This document shows positions 25,918-35,634 of a stretch of DNA of 64,000 bases, in pieces (position 1 is the stretch's first letter; every line of letters begins with the position of its first letter). The notes beneath the pieces were generated by a model. It was given only the letters and a program-made list of their open reading frames with translations. It did not search any database and was not told where the DNA came from. The stretch lies in assembly GCF_008370495.1 (NCBI RefSeq), contig NZ_VTUX01000002.1, positions 186,001 through 250,000 on the forward strand, given 5' to 3'. The position numbers were made by a program, and so were the translations under genes. Source of the stretch: Pseudohalioglobus sediminis. Its GTDB lineage: Bacteria; Pseudomonadota; Gammaproteobacteria; Pseudomonadales; Halieaceae.

Positions 25918-26838
25918 ATGGCCAGTACCCATACCTACCAGCAGGACCCGCGTAACGCCGATATCCAGATCAATATCAACGGTGAACTGTTTCACCGGGA
26001 CCAGGCTGTGGTGTCGGTATTCGATTCGGGCTTTATTCTCGGGGATGGCATCTGGGAGGGCCTGCGCCTGCACAACGGCGTGATCCCCTTTCTCGACAAG
26101 CACATGAAGCGGCTGTGGGAAGGCGCCAAGGCCCTGGACCTCGACCTGGCACTGACCAGGGAAGAGCTGCAGGCGCGCCTGTACCATACCGTCGATGCCA
26201 ACGGCATGGACGACCACGTGCACATCAGGCTGATGGTCAGCCGCGGCATCAAGGCGACCCCCTACCAGGACCCGGCGGTGACCATCTCCGGGCCGACCAT
26301 CGTCATCATACCGGAGTACAAGAATCCCGATCCGGCGCTGAATGATCGCGGCGTGAACCTGTATACCGTGTACGTCAGGCGCGGCTATGCCGATGTACAG
26401 GACCCGCGCATCAACAGTCATTCCAAGCTCAATTGCATCTTTGGCTGCATCCAGGCCGCCAAGGCCGGTGCCGACGAAGCCCTGATGCTCGACCCGCACG
26501 GTCACGTGGCGACCTGTAACTCCACCCACTTCTTTATCGTCCGTGATGGCGAGGTCTGGACCTCGTCAGGCGACTACTGCCTGGACGGCATTACCCGGCG
26601 CAACGTGATCGATTTGTGCAAGGCCAATGATATTCCGGTATACGAGAAGAACTTTTCGGTGATGCAGGCCTACGGCGCAGATGAGGCTTTTGTCACCGGC
26701 ACCTTCGCCGGACTGACCCCGGTGTTCGATATCGATGGGCGTCGCATTGGCGATGGCCGTCGCGGCCCCATGGTGGACCGCTTGCAGGCACTGTACCGGG
26801 AACTGATCGGCAACGAGTGCGCGCGGGGCCGGGCATGA
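25918..26838 (+). CDS. Class IV (branched-chain-type) aminotransferase
   Basis: A 306-residue fold-type IV PLP enzyme: the opening VVSVFDSGFILGDGIWEGLR, SVFD motif and PLP lysine K170 (INSHSKLNCIF), then a C-terminal CNSTHFFIVRDGEVW with the ATCNST phosphate-binding loop. It could transaminate branched-chain or D-amino acids. A GGATC precedes the ATG, 8 bases off. Its TGA overlaps the next ATG (ATGA at 26835), indicating translational coupling to the sulfotransferase-like gene. Confidence 0.87.
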   Translation: MASTHTYQQDPRNADIQININGELFHRDQAVVSVFDSGFILGDGIWEGLRLHNGVIPFLDKHMKRLWEGAKALDLDLALTREELQARLYHTVDANGMDDHVHIRLMVSRGIKATPYQDPAVTISGPTIVIIPEYKNPDPALNDRGVNLYTVYVRRGYADVQDPRINSHSKLNCIFGCIQAAKAGADEALMLDPHGHVATCNSTHFFIVRDGEVWTSSGDYCLDGITRRNVIDLCKANDIPVYEKNFSVMQAYGADEAFVTGTFAGLTPVFDIDGRRIGDGRRGPMVDRLQALYRELIGNECARGRA

Positions 26839-27563
26839 CGCTGCGCATTGCCATGTGGTCCGGCCCGCGCAACATCTCTACCGCGATGATGCGCAGCTGG
26901 GAGAACCGGCCGGACTGCTCGGTAGTGGACGAGCCCTTCTATGCCGCCTACCTGGCCGACACCGGGCTCGAGCACCCCTGCAGGAACGAGATACTACTGA
27001 CCAAGAGCACCGACTATGGCAAGGTCATTGAAGAGCTCACCAGCTATCCGGTGAATACGCCGCTGCAATACCAGAAACAGATGACACACCACATCCCGCG
27101 CGGCATGAGCATGGGCTGGTGCGCGGGCATGAAGCACTGCTTCCTGATCCGCGATCCCGCCGAGGTCATCGCCTCCTATGTGCAGAAGATGCCGGAAGTG
27201 GATGCAGACGCCATCGGCATCTGCCGGCAGGCGGAACTGTTTGCGGAAATCACCGGGCTCACCGGCGAAACACCGGCGGTTATCGATTCAAACGAGGTAC
27301 TGATGGACCCGGAAGCGGTCCTGGGTAAGCTGTGCGCCTACCTGGAAGTCCCGTTTTTACCTGAGGCGATGCTGCACTGGCCCAGTGGTCGCAGGGACTC
27401 GGATGGCATCTGGGCCAGTCACTGGTACCGCAACGTGGAGCGCTCCACCGGGTTCGGGGAATACACGCCTTCCCGGCCGCAGTTGAGCGCTGCACATCGC
27501 CAGCTCGCCGCAGCCATGCAACCCTATTACGATGAGCTGTCGCGTTGGCGCCTGCGGCCCTGA
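26835..27563 (+). CDS. Sulfotransferase-like P-loop protein
   Basis: A 242-residue protein beginning MTLRIAMWSGPRNISTAMM; the SGPRNIST segment (9-16) resembles the PAPS-binding P-loop of sulfotransferases, and HCFLIRDPAEVIASYV the 3'-phosphate (R/S) motif. These proteins are annotated 'sulfotransferase family' or 'branched-chain aminotransferase-like'. It is coupled to the aminotransferase by a 4-bp ATGA overlap. I know of plant proteins that fuse the same two domains. The sulphated substrate, if any, is unknown. Confidence 0.75.
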   Translation: MTLRIAMWSGPRNISTAMMRSWENRPDCSVVDEPFYAAYLADTGLEHPCRNEILLTKSTDYGKVIEELTSYPVNTPLQYQKQMTHHIPRGMSMGWCAGMKHCFLIRDPAEVIASYVQKMPEVDADAIGICRQAELFAEITGLTGETPAVIDSNEVLMDPEAVLGKLCAYLEVPFLPEAMLHWPSGRRDSDGIWASHWYRNVERSTGFGEYTPSRPQLSAAHRQLAAAMQPYYDELSRWRLRP

Positions 27564-27576
27564 GCGCGCAGCGCGG

Positions 27577-28701
27577 CTATTCCTGCGTGGTCACGGTATT
27601 GACCTGCTCCAGCGCCTCGGCATATTCCGACAGCAGCTGGAACATGATGTCGCGGCATGACTGCTCGGTGTTCATCTGCCCCACCACCTGACCTACCGGG
27701 TTGAACGCGATTTTCTGGCAATCGCCCACACCGGCGTAGCGATGCGTGCGGCGCACGGCGTCGAAAGTCAGGTAACCCTGCAGCGGCATCGGCAGCGCGT
27801 CGGGTGTATCTTCCCGCTCCCAGGCCTCGGTCCATTCGTTCTTGAGCATACGCGCGGTTTTACCGGTGAAGGAACGCGAGCGTACGGTGTCTTCGGAGTT
27901 CGCCGCCTTGTAAGACTCTCGCTGCGCCGGCTCGGCCTGGGCCTCGGTTGCTATCAGCCAGCGTGAGCCCATCCACACACCCTGGGCACCCATACTCATG
28001 GCGGCGAGCATCTGCCTGCCGTTGCCGATACCACCCGCAGCCAGCACCGGCAGGGGCGCAATCGCATCGACCATCTGCGGCCACAGCACCATTGAGGTGA
28101 CTTCACCGGCGTGACCACCGCCCTCTGAACCCTGGCACACCACAAAGTCGAGCCCTGCTTCCTTGTGGGCAATGCCGTGCTTGAGGCGGCCGGCCAGTGC
28201 GCCGATCAGGCGACCTGCATCGTGAACCTGTTGCACGATTTCCGGGGGCGGCGTACCCAGGGCGTTGACTATCATCGCGCATTTGGGCCTGGTCAGCGCC
28301 TCATCCACCAGTGCCTGTGCCTGCTGCACGGAAAAGCTCAGGCTGACCGGGTCTTTCTCGTCGGGCCACTCGGGGACGCCAGCGTCCCGGAGCAGTTTCT
28401 CTGCAAAATCGCGATGCCGCTGCGGAATGGCTGCCTCGATCATCGCCACCAGTTCCTCGGGAGTCGACTTGTCCATGCCTTCATACTTCTGCGGGATGGC
28501 GGTATCCACTCCGTAGATGTGATCGCCAATGTGCGCATCGATCCAGTCCAGTTCCTCGCGCAATTGCTCCACGGAAAAGCCCACCGCACCCAACACGCCG
28601 ATACCACCGGCCTTGGAAACCTCGACCACCACGTCGCGACAGTGAGTGAACGCAAAGACAGGGACTTCAATCCCCAATTTTTTACTGAGCTCAGTTTGCA
28701 T
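27577..28701 (-). CDS. Nitronate monooxygenase / 2-nitropropane-dioxygenase-like flavoprotein
   Basis: A 374-residue TIM-barrel flavoprotein: GIEVPVFAFTHCRDVVVEV at the N-terminus, CQGSEGGGHAGE for FMN phosphate, PVLAAGGIGNGRQM and MGAQGVWMGSRW. These proteins are annotated nitronate monooxygenase, but many are probably flavin-dependent enoyl reductases or dehydrogenases (FabK-like). The convergent sulfotransferase-like gene ends 13 bases away. It is one of two in the window. Confidence 0.82.
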   Translation of the reverse strand: MQTELSKKLGIEVPVFAFTHCRDVVVEVSKAGGIGVLGAVGFSVEQLREELDWIDAHIGDHIYGVDTAIPQKYEGMDKSTPEELVAMIEAAIPQRHRDFAEKLLRDAGVPEWPDEKDPVSLSFSVQQAQALVDEALTRPKCAMIVNALGTPPPEIVQQVHDAGRLIGALAGRLKHGIAHKEAGLDFVVCQGSEGGGHAGEVTSMVLWPQMVDAIAPLPVLAAGGIGNGRQMLAAMSMGAQGVWMGSRWLIATEAQAEPAQRESYKAANSEDTVRSRSFTGKTARMLKNEWTEAWEREDTPDALPMPLQGYLTFDAVRRTHRYAGVGDCQKIAFNPVGQVVGQMNTEQSCRDIMFQLLSEYAEALEQVNTVTTQE

Positions 28702-28867
28702 GGCATTGCCCCCTACAGAAAAATACAGCAGCAGAATGGGGTATAAGCGCTGGCGGCGACATGGCCGAAAAGGCCGAAAGGGATGGCTTTATTGACAACT
28801 CGGGGCAGGATGCCGACCGGGCGATGCCGGTCGGTGCGCGGTAAACCTTTACAGCAGGCGCCCGCTG

Positions 28868-30304
28868 CTATTCGACAATCCCCAGGTCGTGGCACAGGCT
28901 CTGCAGCGTCCTGCCGATCCGCGTCTGGATACGTATCATTTCCAGCTTTGGCCAGGTAGAGCGCTCACCGGTCTTGATCAGGTTGAAGATCTCTTCTTCG
29001 GTCAGGTGCGCCAGTATCCGCGACGGGTTAAAGAAGCGGAACGGCGGGATGATATTGATATCGCCGACATAGTCCTGGTTGACGATCGCCAGTATGGTAT
29101 TGGTTAACTGGTTCAGCGCCGGGCGTTTCTGCAGCGGTTTCTGCATGATCTCCGCCGAGGCGTTGAGCCATTCCCTCGCTGTGCGCGTGGCCGCGGTCTT
29201 GACCACGTCGATACGCGTATTGCGCCGCCCGGAGTCGCGCACAAAGGGAATAATGTGCGGGTTGGTCTGGCTGACAATATAGTGATTCACCCCGTACAGC
29301 CGCGCCAGTCGCTTGGCGGGCAGGTCGTCGCTCACAGCACCGTCCACCCACTTGCGCGAGGGCAGGTATTCCTTTTTATCACCGTACTTGTCGCGTGCCA
29401 TCAGCGTGACCGGCGGGTACACCCCGGGTACCGCGGCCGATGCCATGATCGACTGGCGAATCAGTACATTGGGGGTGGTGGTGGCATTGAGCAGCCGGGA
29501 GGTCTGGTGCGTCTCCGCGGGGGCGATGGAGATATTCATGTGAATCCCCGTCTTGGCGAAGGCTTCCTGGAATGTCATATCGGGAACCAGGCGTTCAACG
29601 ATACCCTGGATCTCGTGCACCTGCAGGATCTGCGGGCGGATACGGTGCAGCACGCTGAGACGTTGTTTCTCCATTTCAATCTGGCTGACAAGATAGGTGG
29701 GATCAAACATCTTCTGCAGTTCATCGCGGCTGTGGGTCGCGAGCATACTGCCGACGAAGGACCCGCCACTGGAGCCGGACAGGATATCGGGCAGCAGGTT
29801 CTGCTCAAGCAGCGCCTTCACCACACCGACGTGGAAATACAGCAGCATACCGGAGCCGCTCATCATCAACGCCGAGCGGCCGAAACAGTGATTGGCGCGA
29901 CGGAAGAAGTCCAGTCGCTCCTCTTCCCCTATCTCGCTGTCATCGACCGTAGCGAGCAGCTGCAGCGAATCGACAATCTCCTCGACATAATCCTCGATGA
30001 CCTGCTTGGTGCCGGAGCGGGCGACCTGGTAGAGCTCTGAGCGCCCCATCCCGCCCACGTTACCGTGGATGCCCTCGTTCAGCGTGAACAACAGCCCGGG
30101 ATAGTCGTGGCGAGCACGCAGCGACCGCAAGCGGTCGAGCCGGCTGCGGATAGAGACGTAGTCATAAGCCGATGACTGATCACGGCGCCGCCAGTTGGCC
30201 TTGCCGGAACGTTCATCGTGCGCCAGTGCCGCCTCACGCCACTCCTGATAGGAGTCGGCCTGCAACATGGCTTTTTCGTATTTACGCAGCGCTCTCCAGC
30301 TCAC
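28868..30304 (-). CDS. Patatin-like phospholipase with DUF3336 N-terminal domain
   Basis: A 478-residue lipase-like protein. An N-terminal DUF3336 region (about 1-140; SYQEWREAALAHDE, RSRLDRLRSLRARHD) precedes the patatin core with GSG (150-152), nucleophile GSSGG (S179) and the second dyad member D321 in VDGAVSDDLPA. This architecture is that of triacylglycerol lipases related to yeast TGL3/4/5. The start is GTG 30304, with AAGGGG 6 bases upstream. A second protein of the same build starts at 62642. Confidence 0.87.
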   Translation of the reverse strand: MSWRALRKYEKAMLQADSYQEWREAALAHDERSGKANWRRRDQSSAYDYVSIRSRLDRLRSLRARHDYPGLLFTLNEGIHGNVGGMGRSELYQVARSGTKQVIEDYVEEIVDSLQLLATVDDSEIGEEERLDFFRRANHCFGRSALMMSGSGMLLYFHVGVVKALLEQNLLPDILSGSSGGSFVGSMLATHSRDELQKMFDPTYLVSQIEMEKQRLSVLHRIRPQILQVHEIQGIVERLVPDMTFQEAFAKTGIHMNISIAPAETHQTSRLLNATTTPNVLIRQSIMASAAVPGVYPPVTLMARDKYGDKKEYLPSRKWVDGAVSDDLPAKRLARLYGVNHYIVSQTNPHIIPFVRDSGRRNTRIDVVKTAATRTAREWLNASAEIMQKPLQKRPALNQLTNTILAIVNQDYVGDINIIPPFRFFNPSRILAHLTEEEIFNLIKTGERSTWPKLEMIRIQTRIGRTLQSLCHDLGIVE

Positions 30305-30485
30305 AAACTACCCCTTGTCCCCAAACACCCTGGCCAGGCTGCATGTCGCAGCACTCGAGCAAACAGTTTATCACTTTGCACGCCGATTATCGCAATACGG
30401 TGCGCCCGGGTGCGGTCAGAATTCGTAGCCAGGAACGGCCCTGCAGCGGTGGCCGCTGTAGCGTCATCGAGGTCTGGCGAGGGCC

Positions 30486-33400
30486 TTATTCCTGCAAACT
30501 GAACAGCTGCGTATTGCCGCCCTTGGCCACGACATTGTCGGTGCGCGTTTTCTCCGTCGCGAAACGGTACAGGTAGTTTGGCCCGCCGGCCTTGGGACCG
30601 GTGCCGGAAAGCCCCATGCCACCGAAGGGGTTTACCCCGACCACGGCGCCGACGGTATTGCGGTTAATGTAGGTATTGCCGACGCGGGTGGCGGCGAAGA
30701 TGTCGCGGGCGAATCCGTCTATGCGGCTGTGCACGCCCAGCGTCAGGCCGTAGCCCGAGGCATTGATCTCATCCAGAACCCTGCCCAGTTCGCTGGTGCC
30801 ATAGCGAATAACATGCAGGATCGGTCCGAATACTTCCCCGGGCAACTGCGCCAAAGACTGTATTTCATAGACCTGGGGCGGCACGAAGTAACCCCCGGTG
30901 TGACTTTCATCCAGACTGCAGGCCGCCACCAGACGCCCTTCATCACGCATGCGCAGCTGGTGACGCTCCAGCATCTGTCGCGCGTCCAGGTCGATGACCG
31001 GGCCGATATCCGTGCTCAGGGCGGCTGGATCCCCGATCCGCAACTCCTGCATGGCGCCGGCGAGCATCTGCAACACGTTGTCAGCGATATCCTGCTGCAG
31101 GTAAAGCACGCGCAGTGCGCTGCAGCGCTGGCCCGCACTCTGGAAAGCCGAGGTGATAACATCGTCGACCACCTGCTCCGGTAATGCCGTCGCGTCGACG
31201 ATCATGGTATTCAGGCCGCCCGTCTCCGCTATCAGCGGCACAATCGGCCCATCGCGCTCGGCCAGTTGCTGATTGATAAGCTTTGCCGTCGCTGTCGAGC
31301 CGGTAAAGGCGACACCACTGATACGCGTATCCCTGACCAGGGCGGCACCAACGCGGGCACCGTCTCCCGGGAGCAGCTGCAACACCTCCGCCGGCACACC
31401 AGCCTGCAACAGTAAAGCCACGGCACGCGCGGCGATTAACGGCGTCTGCTCGGCAGGCTTGGCGATCACGCTGTTGCCGGCGGCGAGCGCCGCCGCCACC
31501 TGGCCCACGAAGATGGCCAGCGGAAAATTCCATGGGCTGATACACAGGAATACACCACGACCGTGCAGAGACAGCTCATTGACCTCACCGGTTGGCCCCG
31601 GCAGCGGGCTCGGCGCAGAGAACAGACGGCGCGCCTGTTGCGCATAGTAGCGGCAGAAATCCACCGCCTCGCGTACCTCTGACAAGGCGTCATCGAGGGT
31701 TCGCCCCGCCTCGGCGACAATCAAGGACATCAACTGCGCCGTTTCCTGCTCCATCAGGGTGGCAGCCTGCTCCAGCACCCGGGCCCGCAGCTCTGCACCG
31801 GCCCGGTCCCATTGCAACTGTGACGCCGATGCAGTCGCCAGTGCCAGCTCAATGGCTTCGGCACCGGCCTCTACCACCTGCCCCACCGGTGTTTGCGTAC
31901 TGGCCGGACTGATCACTGCGCGGCTGCTGCCCGGCTGTGTACTGCCGTTGACAACTGGTGCCGCCTCGAAGGCACGCTCCCTGCTGGCCTCGACCTCCTG
32001 CAGCAGCGGCAGCACCACCAGTGGTTCGGCGAGATCGAGGCCTGCGGCGCTCTGCCAGGGCCATGTCTCATCGCGATACAGCTCCCTGGGTGCTGGAATG
32101 CGTCCGTGGCGCCCGTGCGGGTTCTCCCGCGTCTCTGCAACCGGGTCCCGGAGCAGCTCCCCCGGCGCCACCTTCGCATCGAGGAAGCGATTGACAAACG
32201 AACTATTGGCGCCATTTTCCAGCAATCGACGCACCAGGTATGGCAGCAGGTCGCGATGGTTGCCCACCGGTGCGTAAACGCGCAGCGCCGTGTCCGGCGC
32301 GCCGGCCTGCACCTGCTCGTACAATAAATCGCCCATGCCGTGCAGGCGCTGGAACTCGAACTCTCTTCCATCGCGCGTCAGCTCCTGCACCATGGCCACG
32401 GTGTAGGCGTTGTGTGTGGCGAACTGCGGGTAGATGTCGTCCTGGGCCGCGAGCAGGATCTCGGCACAGACCTGGTAGGACAGATCGGAATGGCACTTGC
32501 GCGTGAATACCGGGTAATCGCTGACACCCAGTTCCTGTGCGTGCTTGATTTCACCGTCCCAGTAGGCACCTTTGACCAGGCGCACCATCAGCCGCCGATT
32601 GCATTCCCTGGCCAGCTGCACCAGCCAGTGCGACACCTCGGTGGCGCGCTTCTGGTACGCCTGCAAAACGAAACCGAGGCCGTCCCAGCCGGCCAGCTCG
32701 GGGTCGGCGGCCAGTGCTGCAAAGATGTCCAGCGACAGGTCCAGACGATCACACTCCTCGGCATCGATACTGAAACCGATGTTGCCGGAGCGTGCCGCCA
32801 CGGCGAGTGCCTTGACTCGCGGCAACAGCTCGTTCATCACCCTGCGCTTCTGGCGATATTCGTAGCGCGGGTGCAGTGCAGAAAGCTTCACCGATATCCC
32901 GTTGGCTTCCAGGACACTGGCCGAGCTGTCGGCAGCAACGATACGCTCGATGGCACTGGCATAGGCGTCAAAGTAGCGTCGCGCGTCCTCGTCGGTGCGC
33001 GCGCCCTCCCCCAACATGTCAAAGGAAAACCGCGTGCCCGGCCGGTTGTCGGCAATACCGCGCTGAATGGCTTCTTCGATGGTCCTGCCCAGCACATACT
33101 GGCCGCCCATGATACGCATGGCCTGCAGCACGGCGCGGCGCACTACCGGCTCGCCGATGGACGACACCAGGCGCTTCATCCACGAGCCGGTGTTGCCGGT
33201 GATATCCTCGTCGAGATTGACCACCTTGCCGGTGAGCATCAGGCCCCAGACGGATGCGTTGACGAAACGGGAACCGGACCGGCCCTTGTGTGCAGCCCAG
33301 TCCCCGGAGCGGATTTTCTCGGCAATCAGGCGATCCGCGGTGTCTTCGTCCGGCACCCGCAACAGCGACTCCGCCAGGCACATCAGCGCGATGCCTTCCT

Positions 33401-33620
33401 TGTTGGAAAGACCGAACTCCTGCAGGAAAGCGTCCAGCGTACCGGCGCGATCGCTCCTGCCGCGACACTGTTCGACCAGGGCCACGGCGTGCTCGTGCAC
33501 GCGCGCCGCGCGCGCATCCTTGATCGAGGTGGCACCGAGCAGCTCCCGCACGACCTCCGGTTCAGCGGCATGTGTGGCGGCGCGGATCTGTTGCCTCAGG
33601 GCATCCAATTGTTCGCTCAC
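30486..33620 (-). CDS. putA: Bifunctional proline dehydrogenase/P5C dehydrogenase
   Basis: A 1044-residue protein. The N-terminal PRODH half includes SMLGEGA-like FDMLGEGARTDED, LVKGAYWDGEIKHAQ and the ARNCHR-type VYAPVGNHRDLLPYLVRRLLENGANSSFV. The C-terminal aldehyde-dehydrogenase half has SPWNFPLAIF and nucleophile SAGQRCSALR. It oxidises proline to glutamate. There is no N-terminal RHH DNA-binding domain, so it does not repress its own gene. I prefer GTG 33620 because AGAGG lies 9 bases upstream; ATG 33629 has no spaced SD. It is divergent from the Crp-like gene. Confidence 0.93.
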   Translation of the reverse strand: MSEQLDALRQQIRAATHAAEPEVVRELLGATSIKDARAARVHEHAVALVEQCRGRSDRAGTLDAFLQEFGLSNKEGIALMCLAESLLRVPDEDTADRLIAEKIRSGDWAAHKGRSGSRFVNASVWGLMLTGKVVNLDEDITGNTGSWMKRLVSSIGEPVVRRAVLQAMRIMGGQYVLGRTIEEAIQRGIADNRPGTRFSFDMLGEGARTDEDARRYFDAYASAIERIVAADSSASVLEANGISVKLSALHPRYEYRQKRRVMNELLPRVKALAVAARSGNIGFSIDAEECDRLDLSLDIFAALAADPELAGWDGLGFVLQAYQKRATEVSHWLVQLARECNRRLMVRLVKGAYWDGEIKHAQELGVSDYPVFTRKCHSDLSYQVCAEILLAAQDDIYPQFATHNAYTVAMVQELTRDGREFEFQRLHGMGDLLYEQVQAGAPDTALRVYAPVGNHRDLLPYLVRRLLENGANSSFVNRFLDAKVAPGELLRDPVAETRENPHGRHGRIPAPRELYRDETWPWQSAAGLDLAEPLVVLPLLQEVEASRERAFEAAPVVNGSTQPGSSRAVISPASTQTPVGQVVEAGAEAIELALATASASQLQWDRAGAELRARVLEQAATLMEQETAQLMSLIVAEAGRTLDDALSEVREAVDFCRYYAQQARRLFSAPSPLPGPTGEVNELSLHGRGVFLCISPWNFPLAIFVGQVAAALAAGNSVIAKPAEQTPLIAARAVALLLQAGVPAEVLQLLPGDGARVGAALVRDTRISGVAFTGSTATAKLINQQLAERDGPIVPLIAETGGLNTMIVDATALPEQVVDDVITSAFQSAGQRCSALRVLYLQQDIADNVLQMLAGAMQELRIGDPAALSTDIGPVIDLDARQMLERHQLRMRDEGRLVAACSLDESHTGGYFVPPQVYEIQSLAQLPGEVFGPILHVIRYGTSELGRVLDEINASGYGLTLGVHSRIDGFARDIFAATRVGNTYINRNTVGAVVGVNPFGGMGLSGTGPKAGGPNYLYRFATEKTRTDNVVAKGGNTQLFSLQE

Positions 33621-33977
33621 TGCAATCATCCTCTTGACAAGAAACCGCACCGACTCACCCGCAGGCCGCTCCATCGCGCGGGGGCAAGCGCCTCGACGCT
33701 ACACCCTCCCTGGCCGGGTCGGAAAACACGAAAAGTAGCACACAGCTTGCATGCGAACCATGTCAGGCACGTGATAATCGCACCCCAGGCATGACGCAGG
33801 AACGGGAGCCCCGAGCAGCCATCCGGTGTGTCATCCGTCGTTTCCAACCCTCTCCATACTCGACAGCCCCGGGTTAGCGCCGTCGTCAACGGCTCAGGCC
33901 GGGAAAGTCGACATCACGCTTGCGCGACACCTGCGCTTGCGGCAACGTGCACCTGACGCACCAGGGAACACCACACC
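33621..33977. other. Intergenic region between putA and the Crp-like gene
   Basis: This 357-bp stretch is the shared upstream region of putA (leftward) and the Crp-like gene (rightward). No coding frame looks real here. No clean TGTGA-N6-TCACA site was found. The best partial candidate, GTGATAATCGCAC near 33772, has a poor right half. Promoters are presumed present but cannot be pinned down. Confidence 0.5.
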
Positions 33978-34640
33978 ATGCTCAAAGACGAGGACCTGCT
34001 GGAACTGTTGCTGGCCCAATGCCAGCAAGGCGACTATGCCCCGCGCTGCGATGTCATCCGGCCCGGTGACCCTTCAGACACACTGTATTACGTGGTAGAG
34101 GGTTCGCTGTCGGTGCAGGTCCGTGACGACAGCGGGCAGGCATTTGTACTGGCCTACCTGCACCAGGGCGATTTCCTTGGCGAACTGGGCGTCTTCCTGG
34201 ACACACCCGTGCGCAATGTCCATGTCAAGACACGAACCGAGAGCAAGCTCGCGAAGATTCAATACGCGCGGCTGCAGGAACTGTTACAGGGTGAACTGGC
34301 GTCACGCCGTGCAGATTACCTGCGCATGTTCGGCGAACACCTTGCGCGCAGGCTGATGCAGGCGGAACGCAAAACCGGCGACCTGGCATTGCTGGACGTC
34401 ACCGGGCGCATAGCGCGCGTGCTGCTTGACCTGGCGGAACAACCGGATGCCTATACCCACGCCGAAGGCGTGCGCGTCAACGTCACCCGCACCGAGATCG
34501 CGCGCCTGAGCGCTTGCTCCAGGGAGATGGCAGGCCGCTGCCTGCGCGATCTCGAAGCACGGCAACTGATCGTCAGTGAAGGCCGCAGTATTATCGTCAA
34601 AGGTGCCGGCAAAGCCACTGCGCTGCTCGAAGACGTGTAG
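33978..34640 (+). CDS. Crp/Vfr-type transcriptional regulator
   Basis: A 220-residue Crp/Fnr protein resembling Vfr: a cNMP-binding roll (1-115) and DVTGRIARVLLDLAEQPDAY before the HTH. The recognition helix CSREMAGR keeps R182, E183, R187, equivalent to R180/E181/R185 of E. coli Crp, so a TGTGA-type site is expected. The cAMP contacts look altered: R79-N80 replaces Arg-Ser, and the Thr-Ser of the C-helix is replaced by Ala-Glu in MQAERK. It may use another ligand or none. It is divergent from putA. Confidence 0.85.
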   Translation: MLKDEDLLELLLAQCQQGDYAPRCDVIRPGDPSDTLYYVVEGSLSVQVRDDSGQAFVLAYLHQGDFLGELGVFLDTPVRNVHVKTRTESKLAKIQYARLQELLQGELASRRADYLRMFGEHLARRLMQAERKTGDLALLDVTGRIARVLLDLAEQPDAYTHAEGVRVNVTRTEIARLSACSREMAGRCLRDLEARQLIVSEGRSIIVKGAGKATALLEDV

Positions 34641-34656
34641 CAGGCAGCGCGCGGAT

Positions 34657-35592
34657 CTAGGCCGGCTGCGCGCCACCGCCCAGTTCCGGCACGGCCCGTC
34701 GAATCACGGCGAGGTAACCCGTAGCCAGGGCATTCTCGTGCCCCTGGTAAAAACCGCGCTCCTTGAGCAGGCGGTGCAATGCCGGCAGTTTATGCGCCGG
34801 CACGCTGGCCAGCAGGTGATGCTCCAGGTGGTAATTGACAAAATTGGGGCAAAACACCAGGCGCTCCAGCGGGTTGGCATAGGTGGTACGGGTGTTGCTG
34901 CGCGGGTCCAGGTCATAGAGGTCCGGCACATTGCCGTGCTCGGCGACCTGCCGGATGCGCGCGATCAGCGGGTAGGCGGTAAAGTACGCCACCACCCACA
35001 ACAGGTAGTAGGCGCCGAAGCCCAGAGCCACCAGCAACAGCAGCAGGCACAGGTTGACCAGCAGGCCGCGCCGTTCGGCGTGCGTTCTCTCACCTTCCCT
35101 CAGCATCAGGTTGCGCCCCTTGCCGCCAAACACACTGCGAATCAGCTGCAGGCCGGTCTGCCCGCTCAGGTCGCGCTTGATCTTGCGCAGGAAGCTGGCG
35201 CGTGTCACCGGGTAGGCACGATAGTTGGGCAGGTCGGGATCGTTTTCCGTTCCCGCGTGGCGGTGATGTTCGCGGTGGGATGCACCGTAGGCCGTCACAT
35301 CGCCCAGAACCGGGTAGGCACAGAGCCACTGCCCCACCAGATCATTGAGTTTCTGCGTCCTGAACAGGGTTTTGTGGCCGGCCTCGTGCATCAATACCGC
35401 CAGCCCCAGCTGCCTGCCACCCAGCAGAATGACAGCGAGCAGCAGTGTCAAAGGGTTGGTCCAGACAATGGTCACAGCGAAAATGGTCGCAATCAGCAGC
35501 CAGTTCCAGGCGACCAGCCAAGCCCCGGCGACGTCACTGCGACGGGTGAATGCGCGAATTTCCTCTTTGTCCAGATAGTCGCTGGCTTTCAT
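34657..35592 (-). CDS. Membrane fatty-acid desaturase
   Basis: A 311-residue integral-membrane di-iron enzyme with the three histidine boxes HEAGH (69-73), HREHHRH (106-112) and HLEHH (255-259) and hydrophobic segments around 28-66 and 178-210. It introduces a double bond or hydroxyl into an acyl or similar chain. The start is ATG 35592, with GGAG 8 bases before it; the frame extends to 35844 but would cross the divergent PaaX gene. The shared region with PaaX carries an inverted repeat. Confidence 0.85.
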   Translation of the reverse strand: MKASDYLDKEEIRAFTRRSDVAGAWLVAWNWLLIATIFAVTIVWTNPLTLLLAVILLGGRQLGLAVLMHEAGHKTLFRTQKLNDLVGQWLCAYPVLGDVTAYGASHREHHRHAGTENDPDLPNYRAYPVTRASFLRKIKRDLSGQTGLQLIRSVFGGKGRNLMLREGERTHAERRGLLVNLCLLLLLVALGFGAYYLLWVVAYFTAYPLIARIRQVAEHGNVPDLYDLDPRSNTRTTYANPLERLVFCPNFVNYHLEHHLLASVPAHKLPALHRLLKERGFYQGHENALATGYLAVIRRAVPELGGGAQPA

Positions 35593-35634
35593 TTGGTCAC
35601 TCCAGGGCTGATATTGCTTCGACACCAGACTAAA

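Noticed and set aside
30486-33620. N-terminal DNA-binding domain in PutA
   Set aside because: The protein begins directly with the proline-dehydrogenase alpha domain; no ribbon-helix-helix segment is present.
33772-33786. Crp site in front of putA
   Set aside because: Only the left half GTGA is good; the right half does not match TCACA, so it is not called.
32340-33794. 484-residue plus-strand frame opposite putA
   Set aside because: It is the antisense shadow of a strongly supported putA, has no recognisable domains and no SD, and contains long stretches of biased residues.
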